Shown here piece by piece: positions 6,455 to 6,967 of a stretch of 6,967 nucleotides of DNA. A program made the translations under genes and the position numbers. The notes under the pieces are model-generated. The model did not search any database, was not told where the DNA came from, and was given only the letters and a program-made list of their open reading frames with translations. The DNA is taken from NCBI GenBank assembly GCA_030631725.1, contig DAOVKO010000110.1, forward strand, positions 1 through 6,967. Reading direction: 5' to 3'. Source of the stretch: Actinomycetes bacterium. GTDB lineage: Bacteria; Planctomycetota; Phycisphaerae; JAACET01. Position 1 is the stretch's first letter. Every line of letters starts with the position of its first letter.

Positions 6455-6967
6455 CTATCCTCGGCAAAGGAATATCCGCCAGAGTCGTGCCCTGCGACCA
6501 AGCACAAGCCAACTGCCCACAAGCAACAGCCCCAGCGTGGCCGGTTCAGGCGTTGGCTCGCCTGGCGGCTCGAACGGGGGGTTCCAGTAGCTCAGGACCT
6601 CGGCGTAGTCTGGGCCGTCGACGACACCGTTGCCGTTGAGGTCGCCTCCAGACCAACCGAGTCCGCTCTGGCCCCAGTTGTCTAGGATGATGGTCAGGTC
6701 GTTATCGTCGATGAAGCCGTCGCCGTTGACGTCCCCCGAAATCGGTTCGGGTACAGACAGAGCCTCAAGGGCGTTGACTTCCTCGGTGCCCACGCCAAAG
6801 TCCAAACCAACCGCGTGAGCAGTGTCCCAGATCTCTCCGCCGTGAGTCAGGAATACTGCAGTCCCGTAGTCGAAGTTCCAAACCCAGATTTCGCCGCCAT
6901 CGAAGGCTCCGTCGTCGGACAGGGTCTCCCTGATGCTGAACATGATGCTGTCGCCGCTGGCGAACTC
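6455..6967 (-). CDS. PEP-CTERM sorting-domain protein with dockerin-type repeat (3' end only)
   Basis: This gene is 5'-truncated. The frame stays open to the window edge beyond the internal Met at 6941-6943, giving 170 visible residues ending at a TAG at 6455-6457. In order they are: a beta-rich region including GDSIMFSIRETL and DGGEIWVW (about 5-70); two EF-hand-like calcium loops, DVNGDGFIDDND (79-90) and DLNGNGVVDGPD (109-120), each followed by a short helix as in dockerin type I; a Pro/Glu-rich linker (130-142); and a PEP-CTERM tail with TPEPATLGLLL (139-149), a hydrophobic helix to about 157, and the basic cluster RRAR (158-161). PEP-CTERM tails direct export and sorting by an exosortase, with cleavage near PEP. 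Nine residues (LWRIFLCRG) follow the Arg cluster. The gene converges on the transporter operon and has no evident functional link to it. The N-terminal function is unknown. Confidence 0.88.
   Translation of the reverse strand, partial: EFASGDSIMFSIRETLSDDGAFDGGEIWVWNFDYGTAVFLTHGGEIWDTAHAVGLDFGVGTEEVNALEALSVPEPISGDVNGDGFIDDNDLTIILDNWGQSGLGWSGGDLNGNGVVDGPDYAEVLSYWNPPFEPPGEPTPEPATLGLLLVGSWLVLGRRARLWRIFLCRG

Noticed and set aside
6440..6685. + strand open frame opposite the PEP-CTERM gene
   Set aside because: It is antisense to a gene with unmistakable dockerin and PEP-CTERM features and has no domain of its own.

Overview
The window looks like chromosomal DNA from a member of the Planctomycetota, possibly a Phycisphaerae-like lineage. 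The main reason is the last gene, whose product joins a dockerin-type calcium-loop pair to a PEP-CTERM sorting tail, a combination typical of this phylum. The moderately GC-rich composition and weak or missing Shine-Dalgarno sites at several starts fit but prove nothing. The assignment is an inference from gene content; no rRNA or other marker is present.

Layout. (1) Bases 1-147 hold the last 48 codons of an aldo/keto reductase of the type with a C-terminal ferredoxin-like [4Fe-4S] motif. (2) Bases 148-268 are non-coding and may hold the transporter promoter. (3) Bases 269-6317 hold a complete five-gene ABC importer operon of the oligopeptide/dipeptide/nickel (Opp/Dpp/Nik) family, all on the + strand: solute-binding protein, two permeases, two ATPases. 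Spacing is tight: 12 nt, 10 nt, a 4-nt overlap and an 8-nt overlap. (4) Bases 6318-6454 are a convergent intergenic region dominated by a seven-base repeat in two opposed blocks. (5) Bases 6455-6967 hold, on the - strand, the C-terminal 170 residues of a PEP-CTERM/dockerin surface or exported protein whose start lies beyond the window.

How the genes work together. The binding protein should capture a peptide or similar solute outside the inner membrane. OppB- and OppC-type permeases form the membrane channel, and OppD- and OppF-type ATPases power import. All catalytic motifs are intact in both ATPases, and both keep the four-cysteine C-terminal pattern known to bind an iron-sulfur cluster in this family. 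The substrate cannot be read from the sequence.

Most of the window is a conventional importer. I see no strong evidence for a wholly new system. The points most worth a second look are an extra stretch of about 160 residues inside the binding protein, the absence of a lipobox in that protein, and the heptanucleotide inverted-repeat array between the convergent genes.
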